NCBI GenBank assembly: GCA_012032075.1
Contig: JAAURU010000010.1
Coordinates: 1-21,378 of the forward strand
Direction: 5' to 3'
Source of the DNA: Flavobacterium sp.
GTDB lineage: Bacteria; Bacteroidota; Bacteroidia; Flavobacteriales; Flavobacteriaceae
Length of the DNA: 21,378 bases
The notes beneath the pieces were generated by a model. It was not told the DNA's origin, made no database searches, and saw nothing but the letters and a program-made list of their open reading frames with translations. The position numbers and the translations under genes were made by a program. Below, piece by piece: positions 1 through 7,143 of the stretch (position 1 is its first letter; the number at the start of each line of letters is the position of its first letter).

Positions 1-10
1 AGTTATTTCC

Positions 11-49
11 GAAAATTTTTTAGTTCTTTTGAATTGACTAAAAATTTTC
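11..49. terminator. AT-rich hairpin, possible terminator of a gene left of the window
   Basis: The arms GAAAATTTTTTAGT (11-24) and ACTAAAAATTTTC (37-49) are reverse complements except for one extra T in the left arm, with a 12-nt loop between them. A hairpin of this kind at a window edge could end an upstream gene, but it has almost no G/C in the stem and no gene is visible on the left. It could also be chance in very AT-rich DNA. Confidence 0.25.
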
Positions 50-123
50 AGAATAAACTTTTTTAACTTACACAGTTTGTGTTATACTACCGTAAAAAGA
101 AGCGCTCACATTAAATTAATGAT

Positions 124-150
124 AAAAAAAAGAGGCCTACCAGCCTCTTT
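124..150 (-). terminator. Rho-independent terminator of the minus-strand hypothetical gene
   Basis: A perfect 8-bp stem, AAAGAGGC (129-136) with GCCTCTTT (143-150), closes a 6-nt loop. Read on the minus strand it is followed by a run of U, given by the plus-strand A run 124-131. It lies 5 bp beyond the stop codon of the gene ending at 155, which is where a terminator for that gene should be. Confidence 0.75.
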
Positions 151-154
151 CCTT

Positions 155-836
155 TTATTCCGTTGGTTTATCACCACCATTCTTTCCACCACGCATTCTA
201 GCAACCAACTTAGTAATGACATATTCATCTCTTTTACGCTCACCATCATACATAATTTTACCAGCCTTAGAAATCAAAGTGATAAAAGAATATAGTAAAT
301 CATATTCCGTTTTATTATCCTTGTGTAATTGCTTCTTAATATTCATTACCTTGTTTTGTAATTCATTCTTAGTCGCTAAATCAGCTTTAGCAATTGCCAA
401 CTCATCAGTAAAAGTAGCACTCATACCTTTAGCTTCTAAAAAGCGTTTTTTTACTAACAACATATTGTAGTAAACTTTCCATCTTTAAGGTTGCTCCTTC
501 AACATTACGCACATTCAAATCTTTTTTAACTGCTGTAACAATAGCTGTATCTAAACCAGCGCGCTCAAAATAAAAAGACAAGAAATTCAAATCCTTGTTC
601 ACAGCATTAGAAGCAACATACAAACTAGAGGTTATTCCCTTTTGGTCTTCCGATAAAGTTAAAGTAGATTCAAGTTTTTCAACCTTAGCTAATTGCGTTT
701 CAAAATCAGTTAAAAAAGCTGGAGTAAACTCGCTAAATCGAGTCGCTAACTCAGCTCTATCTCTTTCAAAACTTGTTTTTAAGAAAGCACCCGTTGGTGC
801 ATATTCTTCCATACGTAAACTAACACTGCTGCTCAT
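155..836 (-). CDS. Hypothetical all-helical protein, one frameshift
   Basis: I do not recognise a named family. The coding sequence appears as two overlapping frames: 836 down to 429 (starting MSSSVSLRMEEY) and 463 down to 155 (ending GGKNGGDKPTE). They join at a run of seven T (446-452 on the plus strand). Dropping one base there reads ...VVSKKRFLEAKG... without a break and gives about 226 residues. The protein is rich in Leu, Lys, Glu and Ala with few breakers, so it should be mostly alpha-helical. It has no signal peptide, membrane segment or cysteine-rich motif, and its tail is Gly/Lys-rich. It is probably a soluble cytoplasmic protein. The ATG at 836 is the first start in an open frame, and a clean terminator follows the stop. 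The break looks like a homopolymer miscount, although a true pseudogene cannot be excluded. Confidence 0.6.
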
Positions 837-1315
837 AATTTTAAAATTTTTAAGTTAAGCTTAAGAATAAACAACAATTAGACCAAAAATGTTAAATAAG
901 TAAGTATAGTTTAAAAAAATAACACAATCATCAAGTATTTAATTATTAAACGTGTGTTGAACTAAACCTTCGGTAGCTGGATTGTCGATACTCATCTTTA
1001 AAAAATCAATTTTATTTTTGATTGTATATATAATTTTTTCTTACTTTTAATACATTACTTATTGTTTTATTTCCCTAATAAACAGCTAGTTGTCGATAAC
1101 TCCATATACAAAGTATAAACACAACAAAGTATATCCCATAAAATTTTTTTTCAATAAAATTGTGAATGTAATCGGTTCCGTTCAACACGGGTTTCATTGT
1201 TCGGCTTGCAGCCGCAAAGAAACTCTAGCTGTTACTTGTTGTATTATTATTTTCGCTGTTTTATTTGCATATATGATAATAATTGTCGAATATTGCAATA
1301 TAAATCCATTGAATT
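837..1315. other. Gene-free spacer left of the restriction-modification cassette
   Basis: No convincing gene is present. The spacer separates the divergently transcribed hypothetical gene from the RM cassette, so promoters for both should lie here, but I see no clear TAnnTTTG box. Contents: the palindrome TTAAGCTTAA at 855-864; an imperfect inverted repeat at 948-968 and 1174-1194; a small hairpin CGGCT-tgc-AGCCG at 1202-1214; and the word TTGTCGATA twice, at 982-990 and 1090-1098. The stretch around 1171-1220 is visibly richer in G/C than its surroundings. This may be the left edge of acquired DNA. Confidence 0.5.
948..1194. repeat. Imperfect 21-bp inverted repeat pair about 247 bp apart
   Basis: The left copy (948-968) and the reverse complement of the right copy (1174-1194) agree at 17 of 21 positions by hand. 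They share AAAC, then GTGTTGAAC (954-962; its complement GTTCAACAC at 1180-1188), then AACC, with 2-base mismatches between the blocks. No coding sequence or obvious target-site duplication was found, so this could be a small non-autonomous element, a remnant, or two copies of a short dispersed motif. Confidence 0.3.
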
Positions 1316-1588
1316 ATGTCAAACTGGAATGATAAAGCAAAACGATTGCTAAAGTCAGAATTAGTAAAACGTGGCGTGTCTAACACAGATTTAGTTCTGT
1401 TATTGAATGAAATAGGTGTTGAAGAAACCAAGGCAGGCATTGATAGTAAAATCAGTCGTGGTAGTTTTAGTGCTGCTTTTTTGTTGCAATGTCTTATCGT
1501 AATTGGTTGTCAAAAAATTGAAATTGAAGATTATGAAAGTCAATTATTAATGGTTGCAGAACCCAATGAACCTTATAAAAAAGTGTAA
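1316..1588 (+). CDS. DUF6471-like small protein of the RM cassette
   Basis: This 90-residue protein resembles the DUF6471 family as I recall it. The hallmarks are WNDKAKRLLKSELVKRGVSN near the N-terminus, then IGVEETKAGIDSKISRGSFS and AAFLLQCLIVIGC. The helix pattern (about 18-65) looks like a small HTH-type fold, so a DNA-binding or regulatory role is possible, but that is inference. The ATG at 1316 is the start. Its stop (TAA 1586-1588) is followed after one base by the ATG of the methyltransferase at 1590, so the two are probably translated together. In position it resembles the controller genes placed ahead of methylases in RM systems, but it does not look like a standard C protein. It has no signal peptide or membrane segment. 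Confidence 0.7.
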   Translation: MSNWNDKAKRLLKSELVKRGVSNTDLVLLLNEIGVEETKAGIDSKISRGSFSAAFLLQCLIVIGCQKIEIEDYESQLLMVAEPNEPYKKV

Positions 1589-1589
1589 A

Positions 1590-2917
1590 ATGAAAAACAA
1601 TACTGTAAAATTCATTGACCTATTTGCAGGTCTTGGCGGAATTCGTTTGGGCTTTGAAAAAGCATTTAAAGATGTAGGTATGGAAACCGAATGTGTGATG
1701 ACTTCGGAAATAAAACCTTATGCTGTAAAGACTTTGAAGCATAATTTCGGTCACGAATTTTTGGCTGGCGATATTTTTGAAATTCGCAATGAATTCATTC
1801 CTGATTTTGATTTTCTTTTAGGTGGATTTCCTTGTCAGCCTTTTAGTGCAGGAGGAAAACGTCAAGGATTTTTAGATACAAGAGGAACTTTGTTTTTCGA
1901 AATCGAAAGAATATTAAGAGAAAAAAAACCGTATGGTTTTATTCTTGAAAACGTAGAGGGTTTAGTGAAACACGATTTAGAAAACAAAAATGATGAAATT
2001 GGTAGAACATTAAAAACCATTTTACACACACTTGAAAATGATTTGGGTTACAAAACAAGCTGGAAAGTTTTTGATAGTTTGGAATTTGGGTTGGCTCAAT
2101 CTCGTAAAAGAATTTTTATAGTTGGAACAAAAGATGAAAAGATTGATTTGAGAGGAAATGAACCACATTTTAAATCTTTGGAAAGTGTTTTAGAAAAAGG
2201 ATTACCAACCTTAAAATCTGATTTTATAAATAAACTTTTAGCTCATTTTCCGTTTGAAGATTTGTACGGAAAATCTATAAAAGACAAACGAGGTGGCGAT
2301 AATAATATTCATAGTTGGGATATTGAAGTCAAAGGAAGTGTGTCAAAACAGCAAGCCGAAATACTCAATAAATTGTTTAAACAAAGACGTAAAAAGAAAT
2401 GGGCAGAAGAAATCGGTATTGATTGGATGGACGGAATGGCATTGACTTTAGAACAAATAAATACGTTCATAGGCTTGCCAAAAACTGAATTAAAAACCTT
2501 ATTAGAAGACCTTACCAAAAAGGGATATTTGAAATTTGAGCATCCTAAAAAGTTGGTTAAACTTCAAACAGAAATGGTGTTTCAACTACTCGCGTCTATG
2601 ACGAAACTAAACCAAAAGGCTACAATATTGTAACTGGAAAATTGAGTTTTGAAATTAACAAAGTACTTGACCCAAAAGATATTGCTCCAACTTTGGTAGC
2701 TACAGATGTTTCTCGTTTAGCTGTCCCTGACGGAAACGGTTTGCGTAGATTAACTATTCGTGAAGGTTTACGTTTGTTTGGTTATCCTGAATGGTACGAA
2801 ATCCCAGCGAAAGAGTATGATGCTTTCGATTTATTGGGAAATACAGTTGCCGTTCCTGTAGTGGAATTTGTAGCCAGTAAATTGGCAGAAGTTTACATTA
2901 GCGAACTTGTAGTTTAA
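1590..2917 (+). CDS. C5-cytosine DNA methyltransferase of a type II RM system, one frameshift
   Basis: It transfers a methyl group from S-adenosylmethionine to C5 of cytosine in its target site. Motifs in order, counted from the ATG at 1590: motif I FAGLGG at 12-17 (AdoMet binding); motif IV FPCQPFSAGG with catalytic C82; motif VI ENV at 120-122; motif VIII QSRKR at 170-174; a target-recognition region; then, in the second reading frame, IAPTLVATD (motif IX) and LLGNTVAVPVVEF (motif X). The first frame ends at 2633. The second frame is open before that and runs to 2917. They join at GAAATGG, where one more A at 2572-2574 would read ...TENGVSTTRVYDETKPKG... and give about 442 residues. An upstream TTG (1554) is less likely than 1590, which sits one base after the DUF6471 stop. 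Its last 20 bp overlap the end of the endonuclease gene. If the frameshift were real, the enzyme would lose motifs IX-X and an active endonuclease would be dangerous to the cell, which favours a sequence error. Confidence 0.85.
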
Positions 2918-3584
2918 TACCTGTGTGTTCTTCGTAATTTTTCAAAACATTTTGTAACCAATGTCCGTTGGTGTGTCGTGTTTGCGGATATTGGTAACGA
3001 GTTTCGTTCAATGCCGACAAGAATTCTTCTAACGAATTAAATGGCTTAAAAGTTGTTCTTTCCGAATACCAAGTTGAAGGACGAATATTGTAAATGACGC
3101 TTTTCTTTTCCTGAACTTTTAACGGATACGTCCCGCTCGGACAAGCCAATTCCCAAATCTTTTTTATCCACACATTTTTAATCGTTATTTCGCTACCATT
3201 CATTTGGTAAGCAAAAATAAGATAATCGGAATTTAGCCTGTAAGCCGAAGTCAAAAGTGAATTACAATAAGAATCGAAGTTAGCCAAATCGAAACCTGGA
3301 CCTCTGTCAAAATCAAAAGTTTTCACTTCAAGTAAATCTAATTTTTTGTTATGTTTGTCTAAATTGAAATCAGGAAAAACTTGTGAATTTGTATTTTCTT
3401 CAAATTCAATTTTTTCAGACATCATCCAAGCCTTCAACCATTCTTGAAGCAAATTTCCAACAGTATCTTTGGTTTCAATAGAAATAGTCAGGTCTTTAAG
3501 TGTAAAATTGATAATTCCTTTTTCTCCAATAATTTTGTATTCGTTTACCAATTTATTGTAAAGTTCCTTTCCTGATAATTTCAT
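2898..3584 (-). CDS. Type II restriction endonuclease, NgoBV/NlaIV-like
   Basis: A 228-residue soluble protein that fits the cutting partner of the methyltransferase it faces. The PD-(D/E)xK nuclease core is visible: P71-D72 and then E86-V-K88 within FPDFNLDKHNKKLDLLEVKT. Later blocks, SYCNSLLTSAYRLNSDYLIF and VWIKKIWELACPSGTYPLKV, together with the length, recall the NgoBV family of endonucleases, which recognise GGNNCC. I give this family call from memory at moderate confidence; the nuclease call is firmer. The reading frame is intact. The ATG is at 3584, and a minus-strand TACCTTTG box lies 24 bp upstream, so it is transcribed separately from the methyltransferase. The 3' ends overlap by 20 bp (2898-2917). 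No transposase or integrase is nearby. Confidence 0.75.
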   Translation of the reverse strand: MKLSGKELYNKLVNEYKIIGEKGIINFTLKDLTISIETKDTVGNLLQEWLKAWMMSEKIEFEENTNSQVFPDFNLDKHNKKLDLLEVKTFDFDRGPGFDLANFDSYCNSLLTSAYRLNSDYLIFAYQMNGSEITIKNVWIKKIWELACPSGTYPLKVQEKKSVIYNIRPSTWYSERTTFKPFNSLEEFLSALNETRYQYPQTRHTNGHWLQNVLKNYEEHTGIKLQVR

Positions 3585-3608
3585 TATTTCCGTTTGTTAG
3601 ATTTTGTG

Positions 3609-3616
3609 CAAAGGTA
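3609..3616 (-). promoter_or_regulatory. Bacteroidetes -7 box for the endonuclease gene
   Basis: Read on the minus strand this is TACCTTTG followed by CA, a perfect match to TAnnTTTG. It lies 24 bp before the ATG at 3584. No convincing -33 TTG is seen at the usual spacing. Confidence 0.55.
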
Positions 3617-3725
3617 TTAATTTTTTCTCGATGTTCGGTCTTAGCGTGTGGTCGGGTAATATGGCAGGCAACTTCCTTATATGTACAACAACATCATACA
3701 AAGCCAACCAAAACAAGGTAGATAT

Positions 3726-3743
3726 GTATGACAAACGTCATAC
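3726..3743. promoter_or_regulatory. Operator-like perfect dyad GTATGAC-aaac-GTCATAC
   Basis: Two perfect 7-bp inverted arms are separated by 4 bp. The inner ATGAC-N4-GTCAT has the 5-4-5 layout of FNR/CRP-family sites. It lies about 110 bp upstream of the endonuclease -7 box and about 450 bp from the maeB one, with no U-run, so it reads as a protein-binding site and not a terminator. The protein and the controlled gene are unknown. Confidence 0.4.
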
Positions 3744-3818
3744 TCTATTTAATTCAAATATAGAAAAATATGGCTTACAAATCATCAAACGGTCTTTTAA
3801 TTTGCTGTAAGCTTTTAG

Positions 3819-4129
3819 TACTTACAGGAGTATATTTCTGTCGTTTTTTTCAGCATTTTATACTAATCTGATAGCATGTTTTAGTACTCTGATAAAACAA
3901 TATACTACTCTGATAGCATTTTTGCTACTCTGTTTTTATTTTATACTACTCTGAAAGCATTTTGTAGTACTCTGAAAGCATTTTTGCTACTCTGAATAAA
4001 TACTATACTACTCTGATAGCATTTTGTAATACTTTCAAGAAATATTTTAGTACGCTGGCAGTATGGTTTACTACTCTGATTGTGTTTTTGCTACGTTGTA
4101 GATAAAATAGTACGCTCTTATTAGAAAGG
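3819..4129. repeat. Degenerate tandem array of 20-21 bp units, consensus TACTCTGAWAGCATTTTK
   Basis: Clear units begin at 3861, 3885, 3906, 3926, 3947, 3968, 3988, 4009, 4030, 4051, 4072, 4092 and 4111, with steps of 24, 21, 20, 21, 21, 20, 21, 21, 21, 21, 20 and 19 bp. Two weaker units (3819, 3840) fit the same 21-bp register. The best units are TACTCTGATAGCATTTTTGC (3906) and TACTCTGAAAGCATTTTTGC (3968). A second-order repeat is visible: 3906-3967 and 3968-4029 are both 62 bp and match at about 53 positions. The period is close to two turns of B-DNA, and most units carry a T run at the same phase. There are no unique spacers, so it is not CRISPR. The varying unit length and the stops argue against a coding repeat. 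Confidence 0.85.
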
Positions 4130-4195
4130 TTTTTAAACAAACGATTATTTTAACAAAAGAACAGCAGTAAAATTTTTTTCTTTCATTGCTTATTT

Positions 4196-4203
4196 TAACT
4201 TTG
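4196..4203 (+). promoter_or_regulatory. Bacteroidetes -7 box for maeB
   Basis: TAACTTTG is a perfect TAnnTTTG match, 23 bp before the maeB ATG. Upstream is a T run instead of a clear -33 TTG. The end of the 21-bp array lies 66 bp further upstream. Confidence 0.6.
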
Positions 4204-4226
4204 TAAATTAGTATAAAACTCATTAT

Positions 4227-6521
4227 ATGCACAAAGACACTAAGAGAAGAGAGGCTTTATTATATCATGCTAAACCAACACCTGGAAAAATCCAAGTTGT
4301 GCCTACAAAAAAGTATGCTACACAAAGAGATTTATCATTAGCTTATTCACCTGGTGTTGCTGAACCTTGTTTGGAAATTGCTAAAGATATAGACAATGTA
4401 TATAAATATACTGCAAAAGGAAATTTAGTAGCTGTAATTACAAATGGAACTGCGGTTTTAGGTTTAGGAGACATAGGGCCAGAAGCTTCAAAACCAGTTA
4501 TGGAAGGAAAAGCACTATTGTTTAAAATCTTTGCCGATATTGATGTGTTTGATATTGAAGTGGGTACTAAAGATATAGAAGCTTTTATTCAAACGGTTAA
4601 AAATATAGCACCTACTTTTGGAGGAATTAATTTAGAAGATATTAAAGCTCCTGAATCTTTTGAAATAGAAAGAAGATTAGTGGAAGAGTTGGATATTCCT
4701 GTAATGCATGATGACCAACATGGAACGGCTATAATATCATCAGCAGCTTTATTAAATGCATTAGAATTAGCAGAAAAAAATATTGACAAAGTTAAAGTAG
4801 TGGTTTCTGGAGCTGGTTCTGCAGCTTTAGCATGTGCCAATTTATATGTGCTTTTAGGGGTTAAACCCGAAAATATTTACATGTTTGATAAAGACGGAAT
4901 GCTAATTAATAGTAGAACCGATTTATCTGATTTACAACGAAGATATTCTAAAGATGCTCAACCGCAATCGCTTAAAGAAGCAATGGTTAATGCGGATGTT
5001 TTTTTAGGATTATCAGTTGGAAATATAATCACACCAGAAATGTTGTTAAGCATGGCAAAAGACCCAATAGTTTTTGCAATGGCTAATCCTGTTCCTGAAG
5101 TCGATTATAATGTTGCAATTAATACTAGAGAAGACATTATTATGGCAACGGGTCGTTCAGATTATCCTAATCAAGTGAATAATGTACTTGGTTTTCCTTA
5201 TATTTTTAGAGGTGCTTTAGATGTTCGTGCGAAGAAAATCAATGAAGCTATGAAAATGGCTGCTGTTCATGCTTTAGCTGAATTAGCAAAAAGCCCAGTT
5301 CCAGAACAAGTAAATATTGCTTATGGTGAAACCAAATTAAATTTTGGTCGGGACTACATTATCCCAAAACCTTTCGATCCTCGTTTAATAAGCGTTGTGG
5401 CTCCAGCAGTGGCAAAAGCAGCGATGGATTCGGGTGTGGCTCAAATAGAAATTACCGATTGGGAAAAATATGAGTTAGAGTTATTAGAACGATTAGGGTC
5501 TGATAATAAAATGATTCGAATGCTGGTTAACCGCGCTAAATCGAATCCTAAACGAGTAGTTTTTGCAGAAGCAGATCATTTAGATGTACTAAAAGCAGCT
5601 CAAATTGTTCATGAAGAAGGAATTGGTTTCCCAATATTACTAGGAAATAAAGAAATCATCCAAGAACTGAAAGTTGAAATTGGTTTTGATGCTGATGTTG
5701 AGATTATAGATCCAAAAACGACTGAAGAAGACAAACGCAGAAAAAAATATGCAAAAGCATTTTGGAAATCACGTCAAAGAAGAGGGGTAACGTTGTTAGA
5801 TGCTGAAAAATGGATGCGAGAGCGTAATTATTATGGTTTAATGATGGTGAATTCTGGTGAAGCAGATACTATGGTAACGGGCTATTCCAGAAGTTATCCT
5901 ACAGTAGTAAAACCAGTAATGGAATTAATTGAAAAAGCTCCAGGTGTTACTAGAATTGCAACAACAAACATGATGATGACATCTCGTGGACCACTATTTT
6001 TATCGGATACAGCAATAAATCCCAATCCTTCAGCAGAAGATTTAGCTAAAATTGCATTAATGACAGCAAAAACGGTTAGAATGTTTGGCTTAGAACCTGT
6101 TATTGCAATGATTTCTTTTTCAAACTTTGGTTCTTCTGCAAATGAAAACCCTAAAAAAGTAAGAGATGCTGTAGCATATTTACACAAATATTACCCAGAT
6201 TTAATTATCGATGGAGAAATTCAAACCGATTTTGCTTTAAATCCAGAAATGTTAAAAAGTAAATTCCCTTTTTCTAAATTGGTAAACAAAAAAGTAAATA
6301 CTTTAATTTTTCCAAATCTTGATGCTGCAAATATCACCTATAAACTTCTAAAAGAATTAAATAAATCAGATTCAATTGGGCCAATAATGCTTGGTTTAGA
6401 TAAACCAGTTCATATTTTTCAACTAGGAGCTAGTGTGGAAGAAATGGTGAATATGGCAGCAGTTTCAGTGGTTGATGCACAAGAAAAGAGCAGAAAAATA
6501 AAACAACAAATAACTGAATAA
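4227..6521 (+). CDS. maeB: NADP-dependent malic enzyme fused to a phosphotransacetylase-like domain
   Basis: It decarboxylates malate to pyruvate and CO2 while making NADPH, and acts in the cytoplasm at the link between the TCA cycle and pyruvate. The intact 764-residue length is that of the long MaeB type. The malic N-terminal domain (about 15-155) carries AYSPGVAEPCLEI. The metal and substrate region has VMHDDQHGTA at 159-168. The Rossmann nucleotide site has GAGSAA at 195-200. The phosphotransacetylase-like C-terminal domain spans about 430-755 and starts near SNPKRVVFAEADHLDVLKAA. In this class the C-terminal domain is usually thought to sense acetyl-CoA and not to act as an enzyme; that is family knowledge. 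The ATG at 4227 has a TAACTTTG box 23 bp upstream. ruvA follows after 37 bp with its own promoter-like box. Confidence 0.95.
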   Translation: MHKDTKRREALLYHAKPTPGKIQVVPTKKYATQRDLSLAYSPGVAEPCLEIAKDIDNVYKYTAKGNLVAVITNGTAVLGLGDIGPEASKPVMEGKALLFKIFADIDVFDIEVGTKDIEAFIQTVKNIAPTFGGINLEDIKAPESFEIERRLVEELDIPVMHDDQHGTAIISSAALLNALELAEKNIDKVKVVVSGAGSAALACANLYVLLGVKPENIYMFDKDGMLINSRTDLSDLQRRYSKDAQPQSLKEAMVNADVFLGLSVGNIITPEMLLSMAKDPIVFAMANPVPEVDYNVAINTREDIIMATGRSDYPNQVNNVLGFPYIFRGALDVRAKKINEAMKMAAVHALAELAKSPVPEQVNIAYGETKLNFGRDYIIPKPFDPRLISVVAPAVAKAAMDSGVAQIEITDWEKYELELLERLGSDNKMIRMLVNRAKSNPKRVVFAEADHLDVLKAAQIVHEEGIGFPILLGNKEIIQELKVEIGFDADVEIIDPKTTEEDKRRKKYAKAFWKSRQRRGVTLLDAEKWMRERNYYGLMMVNSGEADTMVTGYSRSYPTVVKPVMELIEKAPGVTRIATTNMMMTSRGPLFLSDTAINPNPSAEDLAKIALMTAKTVRMFGLEPVIAMISFSNFGSSANENPKKVRDAVAYLHKYYPDLIIDGEIQTDFALNPEMLKSKFPFSKLVNKKVNTLIFPNLDAANITYKLLKELNKSDSIGPIMLGLDKPVHIFQLGASVEEMVNMAAVSVVDAQEKSRKIKQQITE

Positions 6522-6528
6522 TATTTTA

Positions 6529-6536
6529 TATTTTTG
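6529..6536 (+). promoter_or_regulatory. Bacteroidetes -7 box for ruvA-sprA
   Basis: TATTTTTG fits TAnnTTTG and lies 22 bp before the ruvA ATG, in the 37-bp gap after maeB. No -33 TTG is evident (the expected position falls in the maeB end). It could drive ruvA and sprA apart from maeB. T-rich DNA makes a chance match possible. Confidence 0.4.
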
Positions 6537-6558
6537 GACACCAACAACATAAGATTAT

Positions 6559-7140
6559 ATGATAGCACACATTCAAGGAAGATTAGTCGAGAAAACACCT
6601 ACAGAAGTTGTAATTGAATGCAACGGTGTAGGCTATCATATCAATATTTCATTGCATACTTTTTCACTTATTCCAAATGTAGAAAATGTAAAACTCTTCA
6701 CCTTTTTACAAGTAAAAGAAGATTCACATACTTTGTATGGTTTTGTAGAAAAACAAGAAAGAGAATTATTCAAACTTTTAATTTCGGTTTCTGGTATAGG
6801 TGCAAACATTGCTAGAACCATGTTGTCTTCTTTGGCTCCACAACAAATTATTCAAGCTATTGCTTCAAATGATGTTGCAACAATTCAAGGCATTAAAGGA
6901 ATTGGAGCAAAAACAGCTCAGAGAGTTATTTTAGATTTAAAAGATAAAGTGTTAAAAGTTTACAGTTTAGATGAAGTTTCTTTAATTTCAAACAATACAA
7001 ATAAAGAAGAAGCGTTATCTGCTTTAGAGGTTTTAGGTTTTATTAGAAAAACTGCCGAAAAGGTTATTGACAAAATTGTTAAGGAAGACCCAAATGCTAC
7101 AGTTGAAAATTTAATAAAACAAGCACTAAAAAATTTATAA
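6559..7140 (+). CDS. ruvA: Holliday junction branch migration protein RuvA
   Basis: RuvA binds four-way DNA junctions as a tetramer and loads the RuvB helicase motor. The 193-residue length is usual. The N-terminal OB-fold (1-62) starts MIAHIQGRLVEKTPTEVVIE. Two helix-hairpin-helix motifs follow: SVSGIGANIA at about 76-85 and IKGIGAKTAQRVILDLKDK at 112-130. The C-terminal RuvB-binding domain (about 150-193) has EEALSALEVLGF. The frame is intact. Its stop is 3 bp from the TTG start of sprA, so the two are probably cotranscribed. Their functions are unrelated; this order is, as I recall, conserved in flavobacteria. Confidence 0.97.
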   Translation: MIAHIQGRLVEKTPTEVVIECNGVGYHINISLHTFSLIPNVENVKLFTFLQVKEDSHTLYGFVEKQERELFKLLISVSGIGANIARTMLSSLAPQQIIQAIASNDVATIQGIKGIGAKTAQRVILDLKDKVLKVYSLDEVSLISNNTNKEEALSALEVLGFIRKTAEKVIDKIVKEDPNATVENLIKQALKNL

Positions 7141-7143
7141 AAC

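Larger units (their letters stand above)
3585..4226. other. Gene-free spacer between the endonuclease and maeB
   Basis: No credible gene occupies these 642 bp. From left to right it holds the endonuclease promoter box (3609-3616, minus strand), a somewhat G/C-richer patch at about 3630-3680, a perfect 7+7 bp dyad (3726-3743), the degenerate array of roughly 21-bp units (3819-4129), an AT-rich stretch, and the maeB -7 box (4196-4203). It lies between two divergently transcribed genes and is probably regulatory or the right edge of the acquired cassette. Confidence 0.6.

Noticed and set aside
1090..1332. 80-residue open frame on the plus strand
   Set aside because: It needs a TTG start, overlaps the DUF6471 gene, and its composition looks like translated AT-rich non-coding DNA with no family resemblance.
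2572..2633. Programmed frameshift in the methyltransferase
   Set aside because: There is no slippery heptamer with a downstream structure; a lost A in a short run explains it, and similar breaks occur in unrelated genes.
1198..3638. TGTTCGG at both 1198 and 3632 as attachment-site repeats around the RM cassette
   Set aside because: Seven bases are too few to separate from chance, and no integrase is present.
3604..3810. 68-residue open frame after the endonuclease promoter
   Set aside because: It overlaps the minus-strand promoter box and the dyad, and shows no domain or coding character.
3819..4129. CRISPR array
   Set aside because: Units follow each other directly without unique spacers, are degenerate, and no cas gene is near.
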